From positions 62,001-126,000 of the forward strand of contig NZ_JACOIK010000003.1 of the NCBI RefSeq assembly GCF_014692515.1: a stretch of DNA of 64,000 nt, written 5' to 3'. Below the pieces are notes generated by a model. That model searched no databases. It saw nothing but the letters and a program-made list of their open reading frames with translations, and had not been told where the DNA came from. The stretch is from Sphingobacterium micropteri. Lineage in GTDB: Bacteria; Bacteroidota; Bacteroidia; Sphingobacteriales; Sphingobacteriaceae. The position numbers and the translations under genes were made by a program. Of this stretch, positions 44,861-53,772 are shown piece after piece (position 1 is the first letter of the stretch; each line of letters begins with the position of its first letter).

Positions 44861-46459
44861 ATGAAAAAGCACGCGATCTTAGTCATTATTGTTCTGTTTG
44901 GTATAATGGCAGGAAATCTATCTTATGCGCAGTCGCAAATCAATATCACACCTTATCCGAACACTGTTGTACGACAGGAGGGATTCGTTGATTTAAATAG
45001 AGCGGTCAATATCAGCGGTAATTCCAGCCAAAATGGTTATTTACAAAAGCTACTTGCTGAACGGGGAATTCGTGTAAAGAAGGATAAAAAGAGCTATCCG
45101 ATTTACTTGCAATTAACAAACGATACATCGGAAAATAACGAATCATATGCATTATCGGTGACCCAAGATAAAATAGAAATAAAAGCGCAGACGGAGACGG
45201 GTCTATTTTACGGAATGCAAAGTTTAAACCAGTTATTATTGGAGTCTATTCAACTCCCGCTTTTAACGATTAAGGATACGCCTGCATTTAAATGGCGTGC
45301 TTTTATGTTGGACGAATCCCGTCACTTTCATGGCGCACAGGCCGTGAAGGATATTTTGGACGAAATGGCTCTTTTGAAACTGAATACGTTTCATTGGCAT
45401 TTAACGAACGATCAGGGCTGGCGCATTGAAATCAAGAAGTATCCATTATTGACTGAAATTGGTTCGAAGAGAGATTCTACGCAGATCGGTACATGGCCAA
45501 CCGGGACGAAAAGTACAGTGTATGATAGGAAGCCTTATGGGGGATTTTATACACAGGAACAAATAAAGGATATCATACAATATGCGGCGGAACGGCACAT
45601 CACAATTGTGCCGGAAATAGCGATGCCGGGACATGCGAGCGCAGCCATTGCCGCATATCCGTGGTTGGGTGTCAAGAAAGACACGATTATTAGCGTCCCG
45701 GCAAAATTTGGTGTCATGTATGATATCTTTGATGTGAGTGATGAGCGGGTCAGAAACTTTCTAAAGGACGTACTGGAAGAAACCATGGCTCTATTTCCTT
45801 CAAAAGTTATTCATATTGGTGGGGATGAGGTTCGTCATAACCAATGGAAGGAATCGAAAAAGGTAAATGACTTTATGAAAGAAAACGATATTGCTTCCTA
45901 CGCCGAGCTTCAGGTTTGGTTTACAAATGAGATTTCAAGGTTTGTAGAGCGTAAAGGAAAGCGCGTAATGGGCTGGAATGAAATCATGGGCGTTAAGCTA
46001 CATGATTATGTTAACAGTGATGATGTTTTGGTTAAACAGCCGTTAGCTAAAAATGCAATTGTACACTTTTGGAAAGGGGATGTTGACTTAATTACTGACG
46101 CCGTAAAAAAGGGACACGATGTCGTGAATTCCTATCATAATTATACTTATCTAGATTACGATTATAACAAAATACCACTTTCGAAGTCGTATAGCTTCGA
46201 ACCGATACCAGCAGGACTTCCTTTGGAATATCAGGATAGGATATTGGGTTTAGGATGTCAGATGTGGAGTGAATGGACTCCCACGGTAACAGCTATTAAT
46301 GAGCATATTTATCCGAGATTGGCTGCATATGCCGAGGTGGGGTGGACTCGTCTTGAAAACAAGGATTTTCAACGCTTTGAAAAAAATATACAGACGCTAA
46401 TTACCTATTGGAATGCTAAGGGCTTATGTCAGATTAGCGAATCTATCGGCTCCAGATGA
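44861..46459 (+). CDS. Beta-N-acetylhexosaminidase, GH20
   Basis: A 532-residue exported exo-enzyme that removes terminal beta-linked GlcNAc or GalNAc. A signal peptide (about 1-24, ending LSYAQ) is followed by the GH20b domain (about 27-140) and the TIM-barrel. The catalytic motif is HIGGDE with Asp322-Glu323. Other active-site pieces are FMLDESRHFHGAQAVKDILDEMA, NTFHWHLTNDQGWRIEIKKYP, VPEIAMPGHASAAIAAYP, VMGWNEIM and MWSEWTP. The start was taken at the ATG at 44861 because the longer frame starts at a TTG. It is the last gene of the operon. Confidence 0.96.
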   Translation: MKKHAILVIIVLFGIMAGNLSYAQSQINITPYPNTVVRQEGFVDLNRAVNISGNSSQNGYLQKLLAERGIRVKKDKKSYPIYLQLTNDTSENNESYALSVTQDKIEIKAQTETGLFYGMQSLNQLLLESIQLPLLTIKDTPAFKWRAFMLDESRHFHGAQAVKDILDEMALLKLNTFHWHLTNDQGWRIEIKKYPLLTEIGSKRDSTQIGTWPTGTKSTVYDRKPYGGFYTQEQIKDIIQYAAERHITIVPEIAMPGHASAAIAAYPWLGVKKDTIISVPAKFGVMYDIFDVSDERVRNFLKDVLEETMALFPSKVIHIGGDEVRHNQWKESKKVNDFMKENDIASYAELQVWFTNEISRFVERKGKRVMGWNEIMGVKLHDYVNSDDVLVKQPLAKNAIVHFWKGDVDLITDAVKKGHDVVNSYHNYTYLDYDYNKIPLSKSYSFEPIPAGLPLEYQDRILGLGCQMWSEWTPTVTAINEHIYPRLAAYAEVGWTRLENKDFQRFEKNIQTLITYWNAKGLCQISESIGSR

Positions 46460-46556
46460 AAGCAGAACAGTCACGCTTATGATGACGCATCCAAATGAAT
46501 GTAAGATATTCACTATATTTCCTCTATAAAATAGCCCTTTATTGCAGAGGAGAGCG

Positions 46557-46620
46557 AAATAAATTCATTTTATATTATGCGCAATTAAATTGCATATAAA
46601 AATGAATTTATTTAGGTTTG
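46557..46620 (+). promoter_or_regulatory. Long inverted repeat overlapping the promoter of the second LacI gene
   Basis: AAATAAATTCATTTTATAT (46557-46575) pairs with the sequence at 46594-46613 with one bulge. Inside it, GCAATTAAATTGC (46581-46593) is a perfect 13-bp palindrome. The promoter is TTG (46590-46592), a 20-nt spacer and TAGGTTTG (46613-46620). The palindrome therefore covers the upstream promoter element and suggests self-regulation by the LacI protein. Confidence 0.55.
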
Positions 46621-46649
46621 ATTTTCCGTATTAGCATAATACACTATAT

Positions 46650-47714
46650 ATGAAAAAGGGTGAAAAAGAACTTGTTGGTGTAAAAGAAATTGCACGTAGG
46701 GCAAACGTTTCTATTGCAACCGTGGATAGGGTGTTAAACAATAGATCGGGTGTATCGGAGAAAACCAAACAAAAGATCAACGAGATTATTAAAGAGCTGG
46801 ATTATAAACCCAATATTCTAGCTAGAAGATTGGCATCATCCAAAACAATGAATCTGTATACGCTTATTCCAGAAGTTTCTGAGGAAACGGATTATTGGAC
46901 CGTGCCATTACAGGGAATAATACAGGCAGAAAATGAGATTATGCTTTATAATGTCAAAATTGAAAAATTGTTTTATGACATGAACAATAAAGACTCGTTC
47001 GTGAAACAAACAGAAATAATCTTGAGATCCGAATCTGTAGATGGTGTTTTAATCGCCCCGGCATTTATAGAAGAAGCTATAACGTTTACAGATGCGTGCC
47101 AAAAAAGGAAGATTCCGTTTGTATTTATGAACTCAAATATTCCGAACAGGAAGAATCTCAGCTATTTCGGGCCAGATCTTTTTTATAGTGGGTATACGGC
47201 GGCACATTTGGTAGATTACTTAGTAGGCGAGTCGGATCAGATATTGTTAATGAACATAGCCAAAGATATTGAATCGGATTATCATATCCTTAAAAAAGAA
47301 GAAGGTTTTACGAAATATTTTAACGCAAATAACTCGAGCAGAATCATAAAACGAAATCTGTATGATACCGATTATCAATCGGTTAAGAAGTCTGTTGCGG
47401 CTGCATTAAAAGGTTATCCAGACATACGGTTGATCTTTGTGACGAACTCGCGGGTTTCATTAGTAGCAAGATACCTGTTAGAAAAGAAAAAAGAAGATAT
47501 TCTATTGGTAGGGTACGATTTTCTGCAACGCAATATTGATTTTCTCAATAAAGGTGTGATTGATTTCTTAATCTGTGAAAAACCACAGGAACAAGCTTAT
47601 CGTGGGGTAAAAGCGCTATATCGATACCTTATGTTTGAAGAAAAACAGGAAAAGGAATATTTTATGCCTATCGATATCATTCATCGGGAGAATCAACGAT
47701 TCTATCGTAACTAA
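46650..47714 (+). CDS. LacI-family transcriptional regulator (amino-sugar locus)
   Basis: A 354-residue regulator with helix-turn-helix VKEIARRANVSIATVDRVLNNRSGVS (about 11-36), hinge LDYKPNILARRLASSK, and a periplasmic-binding-like effector domain (FVKQTEIILRSESVDGVLIAPAF, LLVGYDFLQRNIDFLNKGVIDFLICEKPQEQAYRGVKAL). The QxxxGxxA pattern near the end fits sugar-binding members. It follows the GH20 gene by 190 bases and has its own promoter with a palindrome. It is the best candidate regulator for the amino-sugar PUL, though the CGGTAACGTAACCG sites before susC differ from its own palindrome. Confidence 0.94.
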   Translation: MKKGEKELVGVKEIARRANVSIATVDRVLNNRSGVSEKTKQKINEIIKELDYKPNILARRLASSKTMNLYTLIPEVSEETDYWTVPLQGIIQAENEIMLYNVKIEKLFYDMNNKDSFVKQTEIILRSESVDGVLIAPAFIEEAITFTDACQKRKIPFVFMNSNIPNRKNLSYFGPDLFYSGYTAAHLVDYLVGESDQILLMNIAKDIESDYHILKKEEGFTKYFNANNSSRIIKRNLYDTDYQSVKKSVAAALKGYPDIRLIFVTNSRVSLVARYLLEKKKEDILLVGYDFLQRNIDFLNKGVIDFLICEKPQEQAYRGVKALYRYLMFEEKQEKEYFMPIDIIHRENQRFYRN

Positions 47715-47773
47715 TTGTTTCCTTTAATCGCGAAATACTTTCCGTTATCTTCGTAAGTCAATATGAAGTTTAC

Positions 47774-47814
47774 CTTGCTCTTTTCCAAAGATTTAAACTT
47801 TAGAAAAGAGCAAG
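47774..47814. terminator. Bidirectional terminator between LacI and the aminotransferase
   Basis: CTTGCTCTTTTC (47774-47785) pairs perfectly with GAAAAGAGCAAG (47803-47814); the loop is 17 nt with further pairing of AAAG/CTTT. It lies between convergent genes. Confidence 0.7.
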
Positions 47815-47821
47815 ATTCTCA

Positions 47822-49024
47822 TTAAAGCACTACACGACCTGGATATGCTGCTAAGGCTTTTTCGAGACAGGCCAACGCATGGCGTAAATCTTCCTGTTTA
47901 AGTACATAGGCCAAACGTACTTGGTCAGTTCCGACATTTGGTGTGCTGTAAAATCCGGTCGCCGGAGCCATCATGACCGTTTCGTTGTTGTACGAAAATT
48001 CTTCTAATATCCATTGACAAAACCTATCTGCATTATCAATAGGAAGTTGAGCTACTACATAAAATGCTCCTCCGGGAACCGGACAAAAGACACCTTCTAT
48101 CTTGTTTAACCCCTCAACAAGGGTGTTGCGACGGGCTGTATATTCTTTAGATACAGCTTCGAAATAGCTGTCCGGTGTATCTACTGCTGCTTCAGCAGCA
48201 ATCTGTCCTTCCAAAGACGGACTTAAACGTGTTTGAGCAAATTTAAGAGCCGTCTGATACAATTCTTTGTTTTTGGTGATTAAGCAGCCTATGCGCGCAC
48301 CGCATGCCGAGTACCGTTTGGACACGGTGTCGATAATGACCACATGTTGTTCAAGACCTGCCAAGTGCATGGGTGAAATAAATGTATTTCCATCATAGCA
48401 AAACTCGCGATAAGCTTCGTCTGCAAATAGATACAGATCATATTTTAGACACAATGCTTTCAGAGATTCTAATTCTTCGCGTGAGTAGAGATAACCTGTA
48501 GGATTATTGGGGTTACAGATTGCAATTGCACGCGTCTTATTGGTAATTAGTTTTTCAAATTCCGCAATCGGTGGTAAAGCAAAGCCCGTTTCTATATAAG
48601 ATAGGATCGGTTTTACTATAGCGTCTGCTGCACAGGCAAATCCATTATAATTTGCGTAAAATGGTTCGGGAATGATAATTTCATCGCCGGAACTAAGGCA
48701 GCTTTGCATCGCTATAGTAAGGGCCTCTGATCCACCGTTGGTTACCAAAATATCTGTCGGCGAGATGTTGTAACCCAATTTGTTGTAATACGTCGCCAAT
48801 TTCTCCCGATACGAAGCAATACCTTCTGATGCGGTGTACGCCCATATCGTGAAATCGATGTCTTTTAAAGCATTTATCATGACTTCTGGCGTTTCGATAT
48901 CGGGCTGTCCTATATTTAAATGATATACTTTCTTCCCTTCTTTTTTGGCTTGTTCTGCAAAAGGCGTAAGCTTTCTAATGGGAGAAGCGGGCATATCCAA
49001 GCCCCTTTTTGATATTTCTGGCAT
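47822..49024 (-). CDS. Pyridoxal-phosphate aminotransferase, class I/II (aspartate-type)
   Basis: A 400-residue fold-type I aminotransferase. Motifs: YTASEGIASYREKLATYY, ILVTNGGSEALTIAMQ near 96-111, ICNPNNPTGYLYSREEL near 169-185, YLFADEAYREFCYDG near 197-211, and the PLP-Lys site VSKRYSACGARIGCL near 237-251. The Lys-Arg-Tyr variant is common in Bacteroidota aspartate-type enzymes. I used the ATG at 49024 (MPEISKRG) because the longer frame adds a hydrophobic, non-conserved leader and reaches the terminator of the next gene. The amino-donor specificity is not certain. Confidence 0.92.
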   Translation of the reverse strand: MPEISKRGLDMPASPIRKLTPFAEQAKKEGKKVYHLNIGQPDIETPEVMINALKDIDFTIWAYTASEGIASYREKLATYYNKLGYNISPTDILVTNGGSEALTIAMQSCLSSGDEIIIPEPFYANYNGFACAADAIVKPILSYIETGFALPPIAEFEKLITNKTRAIAICNPNNPTGYLYSREELESLKALCLKYDLYLFADEAYREFCYDGNTFISPMHLAGLEQHVVIIDTVSKRYSACGARIGCLITKNKELYQTALKFAQTRLSPSLEGQIAAEAAVDTPDSYFEAVSKEYTARRNTLVEGLNKIEGVFCPVPGGAFYVVAQLPIDNADRFCQWILEEFSYNNETVMMAPATGFYSTPNVGTDQVRLAYVLKQEDLRHALACLEKALAAYPGRVVL

Positions 49025-49062
49025 TACCTTGTACGTTTTTAAGTATACTGCAAAACTAATAA

Positions 49063-49088
49063 AAAAAGCCGTCAATTGACGGCTTTGC
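49063..49088 (-). terminator. Terminator after the DUF1573 gene
   Basis: AAAGCCGTCAA (49065-49075) pairs with TTGACGGCTTT (49076-49086). On the minus strand it is followed by a run of seven T. It separates the DUF1573 gene from the aminotransferase gene on the same strand. Confidence 0.8.
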
Positions 49089-49123
49089 TTAATCTATAAT
49101 CTTCTCTCCAGAGGGAAGAAGAG

Positions 49124-49501
49124 TTATTCTACATTTCCTTTAATTGTTAATGTTTTTATAGGCGTCTTTGTGTTGGACTTAATGGTGAATTGCTTCGTGA
49201 AAGGTCCTGTGGCTGCCGCATTATAGGTTACCGTTACGGTACCCCCCTCTCCAGGTTTAACTGGAGTCTTCGTGAATTCAGCCACAGAGCACCCACAAGA
49301 AGGTTTTACTTCGTTGATAATAATCGGGGCGTCACCCGTATTCGAAAACTTAAAATTATATGATGCTGGCTTATTTTGGGGAATAGTTCCAAAATCATGG
49401 GTTTCATTTTCAAATTTGAATTCACCAATAGCGGTAGTCATCGACATAAAACCAATGATAGCTATAAACGTTGCCAATATTCCTAATGTTCTTTTCTTCA
49501 T
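49124..49501 (-). CDS. DUF1573 exported protein
   Basis: A 125-residue protein with a signal peptide (about 1-24) and one immunoglobulin-like DUF1573 domain: FENETHDFGTIPQNKPASYNF, IIINEVKPSCGCSVAEFTKTPVKPGEGGTVTV. The conserved SCGC cysteine pair is present. Such proteins are common, exported, single-domain proteins in Bacteroidota of unknown role. It has its own terminator. Confidence 0.93.
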   Translation of the reverse strand: MKKRTLGILATFIAIIGFMSMTTAIGEFKFENETHDFGTIPQNKPASYNFKFSNTGDAPIIINEVKPSCGCSVAEFTKTPVKPGEGGTVTVTYNAAATGPFTKQFTIKSNTKTPIKTLTIKGNVE

Positions 49502-49614
49502 CTTACTAATACTTTAACCTCCATGATAATTATCAAAAGATACGCCAAAGTTACAAATAGCACAAAGTATATAGGCTTATTTCTTAGAAATAAACAAAAA
49601 TATTACAGAAATAA

Positions 49615-50580
49615 CTAAATAATGCCCTCTTTCAACAGATCCTGTATATGGATAATACCGGCGTAATGGTTCTCTTGAATAACCAGCAGTTGCGATATAT
49701 TGTGTTGTCGCATACTATGGAGGGCATCTGCTGCTAGTGCTTCTCTTTTTATTGCTTTTGGGTGTCGTGTCATCATGTCATTTGCCGTTAAATGTGCTAG
49801 ATCTTCATATTTTTCGAGCATTCTACGGATGTCGCCATCGGTGATGATGCCTACAACCTTGTCTGCATCAATGACAGCAGTCGCGCCTAAACGATACTTC
49901 GTAATCGTAATGAGTACTTCCCGTACGCTTGCCGACGGAGAAACTTCGGGTTTGCCATTATGGTCAGACAGGTCGCTGACTTTTAAATATAACTGTTTTC
50001 CGAGAGCACCTCCAGGGTGATATTTAGCAAAATCGCGGTCTGAAAACTGGCGGCATGTTTGTAGGCAAACGGCTAAGGCATCTCCCATGGCTAGTTGTGC
50101 TGTTGTGCTTGTCGTAGGAGCCAAGTTATTCGGACAAGCTTCTCGTTCAACAGAAGTGTTCAAAATAAAATTTGCGTGGTGTGCTAAAAAAGAATCCATA
50201 TTACCTGCCATAGCAACTAGCGTATTGCCCGTCTGCTTCAAAAATGGTACTAATACTTTAATTTCAGGCGTATTTCCACTTTTAGAGAGGGCAATAATAA
50301 GATCATGTTTCTGGATGATACCTAGGTCGCCATGAATGGCGTCAGCTGCGTGCATGAAAATGGCAGGTGTACCGGTAGAATTAAAGGTGGCTACTATTTT
50401 TTGTGCAATGATAGCACTCTTACCAATGCCTGTTACAATAATTCTACCCTGTAGATCTAATATTTGATTAACAACCTTAATGAAATCGTCATCAATGAAT
50501 TGTGCAAGGTTATGAATTGCCGCGGCCTCTAGTTCTAATGTGTCTATTGCAGTCTTTTTGATATCGATGTTGTGTATCAC
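49615..50580 (-). CDS. kdsD: Arabinose-5-phosphate isomerase (KpsF/GutQ type)
   Basis: A 321-residue enzyme converting ribulose-5-phosphate to arabinose-5-phosphate, the first step of KDO synthesis for lipopolysaccharide. An N-terminal SIS domain (RIIVTGIGKSAIIAQKIVATFNSTGTPAIFMHAADAIHGDLG, then ALSKSGNTPEI and NLAPTTSTTAQLAMGDALA) is followed by two CBS domains (about 195-321: VSPSASVREVLITITKYRLGATAVID, VGIITDGDIRRML, LLVIQENHYAGIIHIQDLLK). It is divergent from recQ-kdsA. Its pairing with kdsA supports the KDO role. Confidence 0.95.
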   Translation of the reverse strand: MIHNIDIKKTAIDTLELEAAAIHNLAQFIDDDFIKVVNQILDLQGRIIVTGIGKSAIIAQKIVATFNSTGTPAIFMHAADAIHGDLGIIQKHDLIIALSKSGNTPEIKVLVPFLKQTGNTLVAMAGNMDSFLAHHANFILNTSVEREACPNNLAPTTSTTAQLAMGDALAVCLQTCRQFSDRDFAKYHPGGALGKQLYLKVSDLSDHNGKPEVSPSASVREVLITITKYRLGATAVIDADKVVGIITDGDIRRMLEKYEDLAHLTANDMMTRHPKAIKREALAADALHSMRQHNISQLLVIQENHYAGIIHIQDLLKEGII

Positions 50581-50676
50581 AGAAAAAATAGTTAATTTTA
50601 TTTTAATTAACTACAAAAGTAGGTTATTTAGCGCTCAAATGAGCCACGGATCCATCTAATTTTTGTCTTGAGGTCA

Positions 50677-52866
50677 ATGGAAATAGAAAAATCACTATTT
50701 GACAATTTGCAGGAGTTTTTCGGCTTTGATACCTTTAAGGGGGATCAAGAAGCCATAATAACGAATATATTGAATAAAAAAGATACGTTTGTTATTATGC
50801 CTACGGGGGGAGGGAAATCCATCTGTTATCAATTGCCGGCGCTGATGAGCGAGGGTACGGCCATTGTCATCTCGCCGCTTATTGCACTTATGAAGAATCA
50901 AGTAGATCAACTAAGGGCGTTCGGTGGGAATGATAGCATTGCACATTTTTTAAACTCCTCACTTAATAAGGGAGAGATTACAAAAGTTAAAAAGGATGTA
51001 ACAGAGGGTAAAACGAAGTTGCTCTATGTAGCACCAGAATCGTTGGCAAAAGAAGAAAATGCACTTTTTTTACGGCAGATTAAGGTTTCTTTCGTGGCTG
51101 TAGACGAAGCCCATTGTATATCAGAATGGGGACACGATTTTCGTCCAGAATACCGCAAGATAAGACAAGTTATTAATGCTCTCGGGGAAAATATTCCTAT
51201 CATCGCTTTAACAGCAACCGCTACACCGAAGGTGCAATCGGATATTCGCAAAAATTTACAGATGAATAACGCGACGCTGTTTAAATCTTCTTTTAATCGG
51301 TCAAACTTATATTACGAGGTCAGACCTAAAAAGAATGTTGTAAAAGAAATTGTGAAGTTTATTCGGAACAATGCTGGAAAAACGGGCATTATATACTGTC
51401 TCAGCCGCAAAAAAGTGGAAGAGGTCGCGGAAGTTCTTAATATCAATGGAATAAAGGCATTACCATATCATGCGGGGTTGGATGCGAAAACCAGAGCAGA
51501 TACACAAGACAAGTTTCTGATGGAAGATGTCGAAGTTATTGTAGCAACTATAGCGTTTGGGATGGGGATAGACAAACCGGATGTTCGATATGTCATTCAT
51601 CATGATATCCCCAAATCAATGGAAGGATATTATCAGGAAACCGGCCGTGCTGGGCGTGATGGGGGCGAAGGTATTTGTTTAGCATTCTATTCTGAAAAGG
51701 ATATAGAGAAGCTCACCAAATTCATGAAAGACAAGCCTGTTTCCGAACGAGAGATCGGTACGCAAATATTAAAAGAAGTTATAGATTATTCAGAATCGTC
51801 CGTATGTCGTCGAAAACAGATTTTACATTATTTTGGTGAACAGTTTGATGAAACAGGTTGCAATAACATGTGCGACAACTGTCGTACATCGAAAACCTAT
51901 TTTGATGCCGAGGAAAATTTACTGGAAATACTGCGTTTTATAGAGAAAGAAGGAGAGAAGTTTGATGATCATCATATCATTAATGTGATGATTGGACAAA
52001 ATAATCAACCGGTATCTTCTTATAAGCATGATCTACATCCTTTGTTCGGAAAAGGTAAAAGTTTAGGTGTAAATTACTGGAAATCATTGATTCGACAAGC
52101 CGAATTAAACAATTTCCTGAAGAAGGATATTGATCATTATGGTTTGCTTACGCTTACTGAGCATGGTCAGAGATATTTAGCTAATCCTTATAGCATTAAA
52201 TTTATTCTAAATAGAATAATGGAAAAGGCGGATGAGGATGGTACGGAGGAACTGGTACAAGGATCTGGAACATTGGACACGGAATTGCTGAAAATGTTGA
52301 AAGATCTAAGGAAGAAAATAGCAAAGCAGAAATCCCTGCCACCCTTTGTGATATTTCAAGACCCATCACTGGACGAAATGTGTACACACTATCCGGTTAG
52401 TTTGGATGAGCTAAAGCAAATGCATGGTGTGGGGGCAGGCAAAGCCCTTAAGTTTGGAAAACCATTTGTCGAGTTGATTAAGCAATATGTGGATGACAAC
52501 GATATCGACCGGCCGTTGGATCTTGTCATTAAGAGCACAGCAAATAAATCGGCATTAAAAGTTTCCATTATACAAAATATAGATCGAAAGATTGGTTTAG
52601 AAGACATAGCCTCCGCTAAGGGAATCAGTTATGAAGATTTGCTTAAAGAAGTGGAGTCTATTGTCAACTCTGGCACAAAGCTTAATCTTGGATATTTTGT
52701 GGATGAAATGATTGATAGTGATCGTCAAGAAGAAGTATATGATTACTTCCGTACGGCCGAGGTCGATTCTATCCAGGAGGCGTTAAAAGAACTTGGTGAA
52801 GATGATTATACGTATGAAGATATCCAATTAATGCGGATTAAATTCATGTCTGAATTAGGAAATTAA
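50677..52866 (+). CDS. recQ: ATP-dependent DNA helicase RecQ
   Basis: A 729-residue 3'-5' superfamily 2 helicase for recombination and fork repair. Walker A MPTGGGKSICYQLPAL (about 40-55), DEAH box VDEAHCISEWGHDFRPEYRK (about 141-160), motif III ALTATATPKV, and motif VI QETGRAGRDGG. The RecQ C-terminal zinc motif is C-x16-CxxxCxxC (CRRKQILHYFGEQFDETGCNN, split, with MCDNC). A HRDC domain follows near 530-615, and a helical C-terminal tail after that. I chose the ATG at 50677 over the TTG three codons upstream. It precedes kdsA by 11 bases. Confidence 0.97.
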   Translation: MEIEKSLFDNLQEFFGFDTFKGDQEAIITNILNKKDTFVIMPTGGGKSICYQLPALMSEGTAIVISPLIALMKNQVDQLRAFGGNDSIAHFLNSSLNKGEITKVKKDVTEGKTKLLYVAPESLAKEENALFLRQIKVSFVAVDEAHCISEWGHDFRPEYRKIRQVINALGENIPIIALTATATPKVQSDIRKNLQMNNATLFKSSFNRSNLYYEVRPKKNVVKEIVKFIRNNAGKTGIIYCLSRKKVEEVAEVLNINGIKALPYHAGLDAKTRADTQDKFLMEDVEVIVATIAFGMGIDKPDVRYVIHHDIPKSMEGYYQETGRAGRDGGEGICLAFYSEKDIEKLTKFMKDKPVSEREIGTQILKEVIDYSESSVCRRKQILHYFGEQFDETGCNNMCDNCRTSKTYFDAEENLLEILRFIEKEGEKFDDHHIINVMIGQNNQPVSSYKHDLHPLFGKGKSLGVNYWKSLIRQAELNNFLKKDIDHYGLLTLTEHGQRYLANPYSIKFILNRIMEKADEDGTEELVQGSGTLDTELLKMLKDLRKKIAKQKSLPPFVIFQDPSLDEMCTHYPVSLDELKQMHGVGAGKALKFGKPFVELIKQYVDDNDIDRPLDLVIKSTANKSALKVSIIQNIDRKIGLEDIASAKGISYEDLLKEVESIVNSGTKLNLGYFVDEMIDSDRQEEVYDYFRTAEVDSIQEALKELGEDDYTYEDIQLMRIKFMSELGN

Positions 52867-52877
52867 TAACCAAATAT

Positions 52878-53693
52878 ATGATTCAACAATATTTACCTAC
52901 CATTAAACACGGGGAGTCTACCTGTTTTTTTCTAATGGCGGGGCCTTGTGCTATTGAGGGAGAGGACATAGCTTTGCGTATTGCAGAACGGATTGTGCAG
53001 ATTACGGATAAATATCAGATTCCATACATCTTCAAAGGATCTTATCGAAAAGCCAATCGTTCACGTTCAGATTCTTTTACAGGAATAGGAGACGAGAAAG
53101 CGTTAAAAATACTGGAAAAGGTCGGGCAAACATTTGGCGTTCCGACAGTAACAGATATACATGAGAGCCAAGAGGCGGCTATTGCTGCAGCTTATGTTGA
53201 CGTGCTACAGATACCGGCATTTTTATGCAGACAAACGGAATTGCTGGTTGCCGCAGCAGATACTGGTAAGGTCATTAATATTAAAAAAGGACAGTTTTTA
53301 TCTGCAGCGTCGATGAAATTTGCTGTCGATAAAGTAAAAGATGCCGGCAACGAAAAGGTGTTTCTGACCGATAGGGGAAATACATTTGGATATCAAGATT
53401 TGATTGTGGATTTTCGCGGATTGCCAGAAATGCGTGCTTTTGGTGTGCCGACGGTGATGGATTGTACACATTCGCTACAACAACCTAATCAAACATCGGG
53501 TGTTACCGGTGGAAAACCGGAGCTTATTGAAACGATCGCTAAAGCAGCCATTGCTGTAGGGGCAGACGGATTATTTATAGAGACACATCCCGATCCAGCA
53601 AATGCGAAATCGGATGGAGCAAATATGCTACACTTGGATTTGCTGGAAGGCTTGCTCGAGAAATTAGTTCGGATCCGCGAAGCGGTTTTGTGA
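52878..53693 (+). CDS. kdsA: 3-deoxy-8-phosphooctulonate (KDO-8-phosphate) synthase
   Basis: Condenses phosphoenolpyruvate with arabinose-5-phosphate. The 271-residue length is normal. Motifs: LMAGPCAIEGE near 16-26, FKGSYRKANRSRSDSF near 50-65, VTDIHE near 91-96, DVLQIPAFLCRQTELLVAAADTGKVINIKKGQF near 107-140, and VPTVMDCTHSLQQPN near 191-205. It follows recQ by 11 bases, with kdsD on the opposite strand just beyond recQ. A long hairpin separates it from the convergent lysS. Confidence 0.97.
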   Translation: MIQQYLPTIKHGESTCFFLMAGPCAIEGEDIALRIAERIVQITDKYQIPYIFKGSYRKANRSRSDSFTGIGDEKALKILEKVGQTFGVPTVTDIHESQEAAIAAAYVDVLQIPAFLCRQTELLVAAADTGKVINIKKGQFLSAASMKFAVDKVKDAGNEKVFLTDRGNTFGYQDLIVDFRGLPEMRAFGVPTVMDCTHSLQQPNQTSGVTGGKPELIETIAKAAIAVGADGLFIETHPDPANAKSDGANMLHLDLLEGLLEKLVRIREAVL

Positions 53694-53707
53694 AGTGTAG
53701 AAAAAAA

Positions 53708-53761
53708 TTAGAGCGTTGAGGTATTAGAAAGGTCCAACTTTCTAATACCTCAACGCTCTAA
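53708..53761. terminator. Perfect 24-bp hairpin between kdsA and lysS
   Basis: Left arm 53708-53731 (starts TTAGAGCGTTGAGG) and right arm 53738-53761 are perfect reverse complements of 24 bp with a 6-nt loop, GTCCAA. It is flanked by A on the left and AT-rich sequence on the right, so it can terminate both convergent genes. It is longer than is typical of such terminators. Confidence 0.7.
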
Positions 53762-53772
53762 CAAATTATAAA

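Noticed and set aside
50658-50666. TAATTTTTG before recQ as a -7 element
   Set aside because: It has one base too many to fit TAnnTTTG, and the start codon would be too close.
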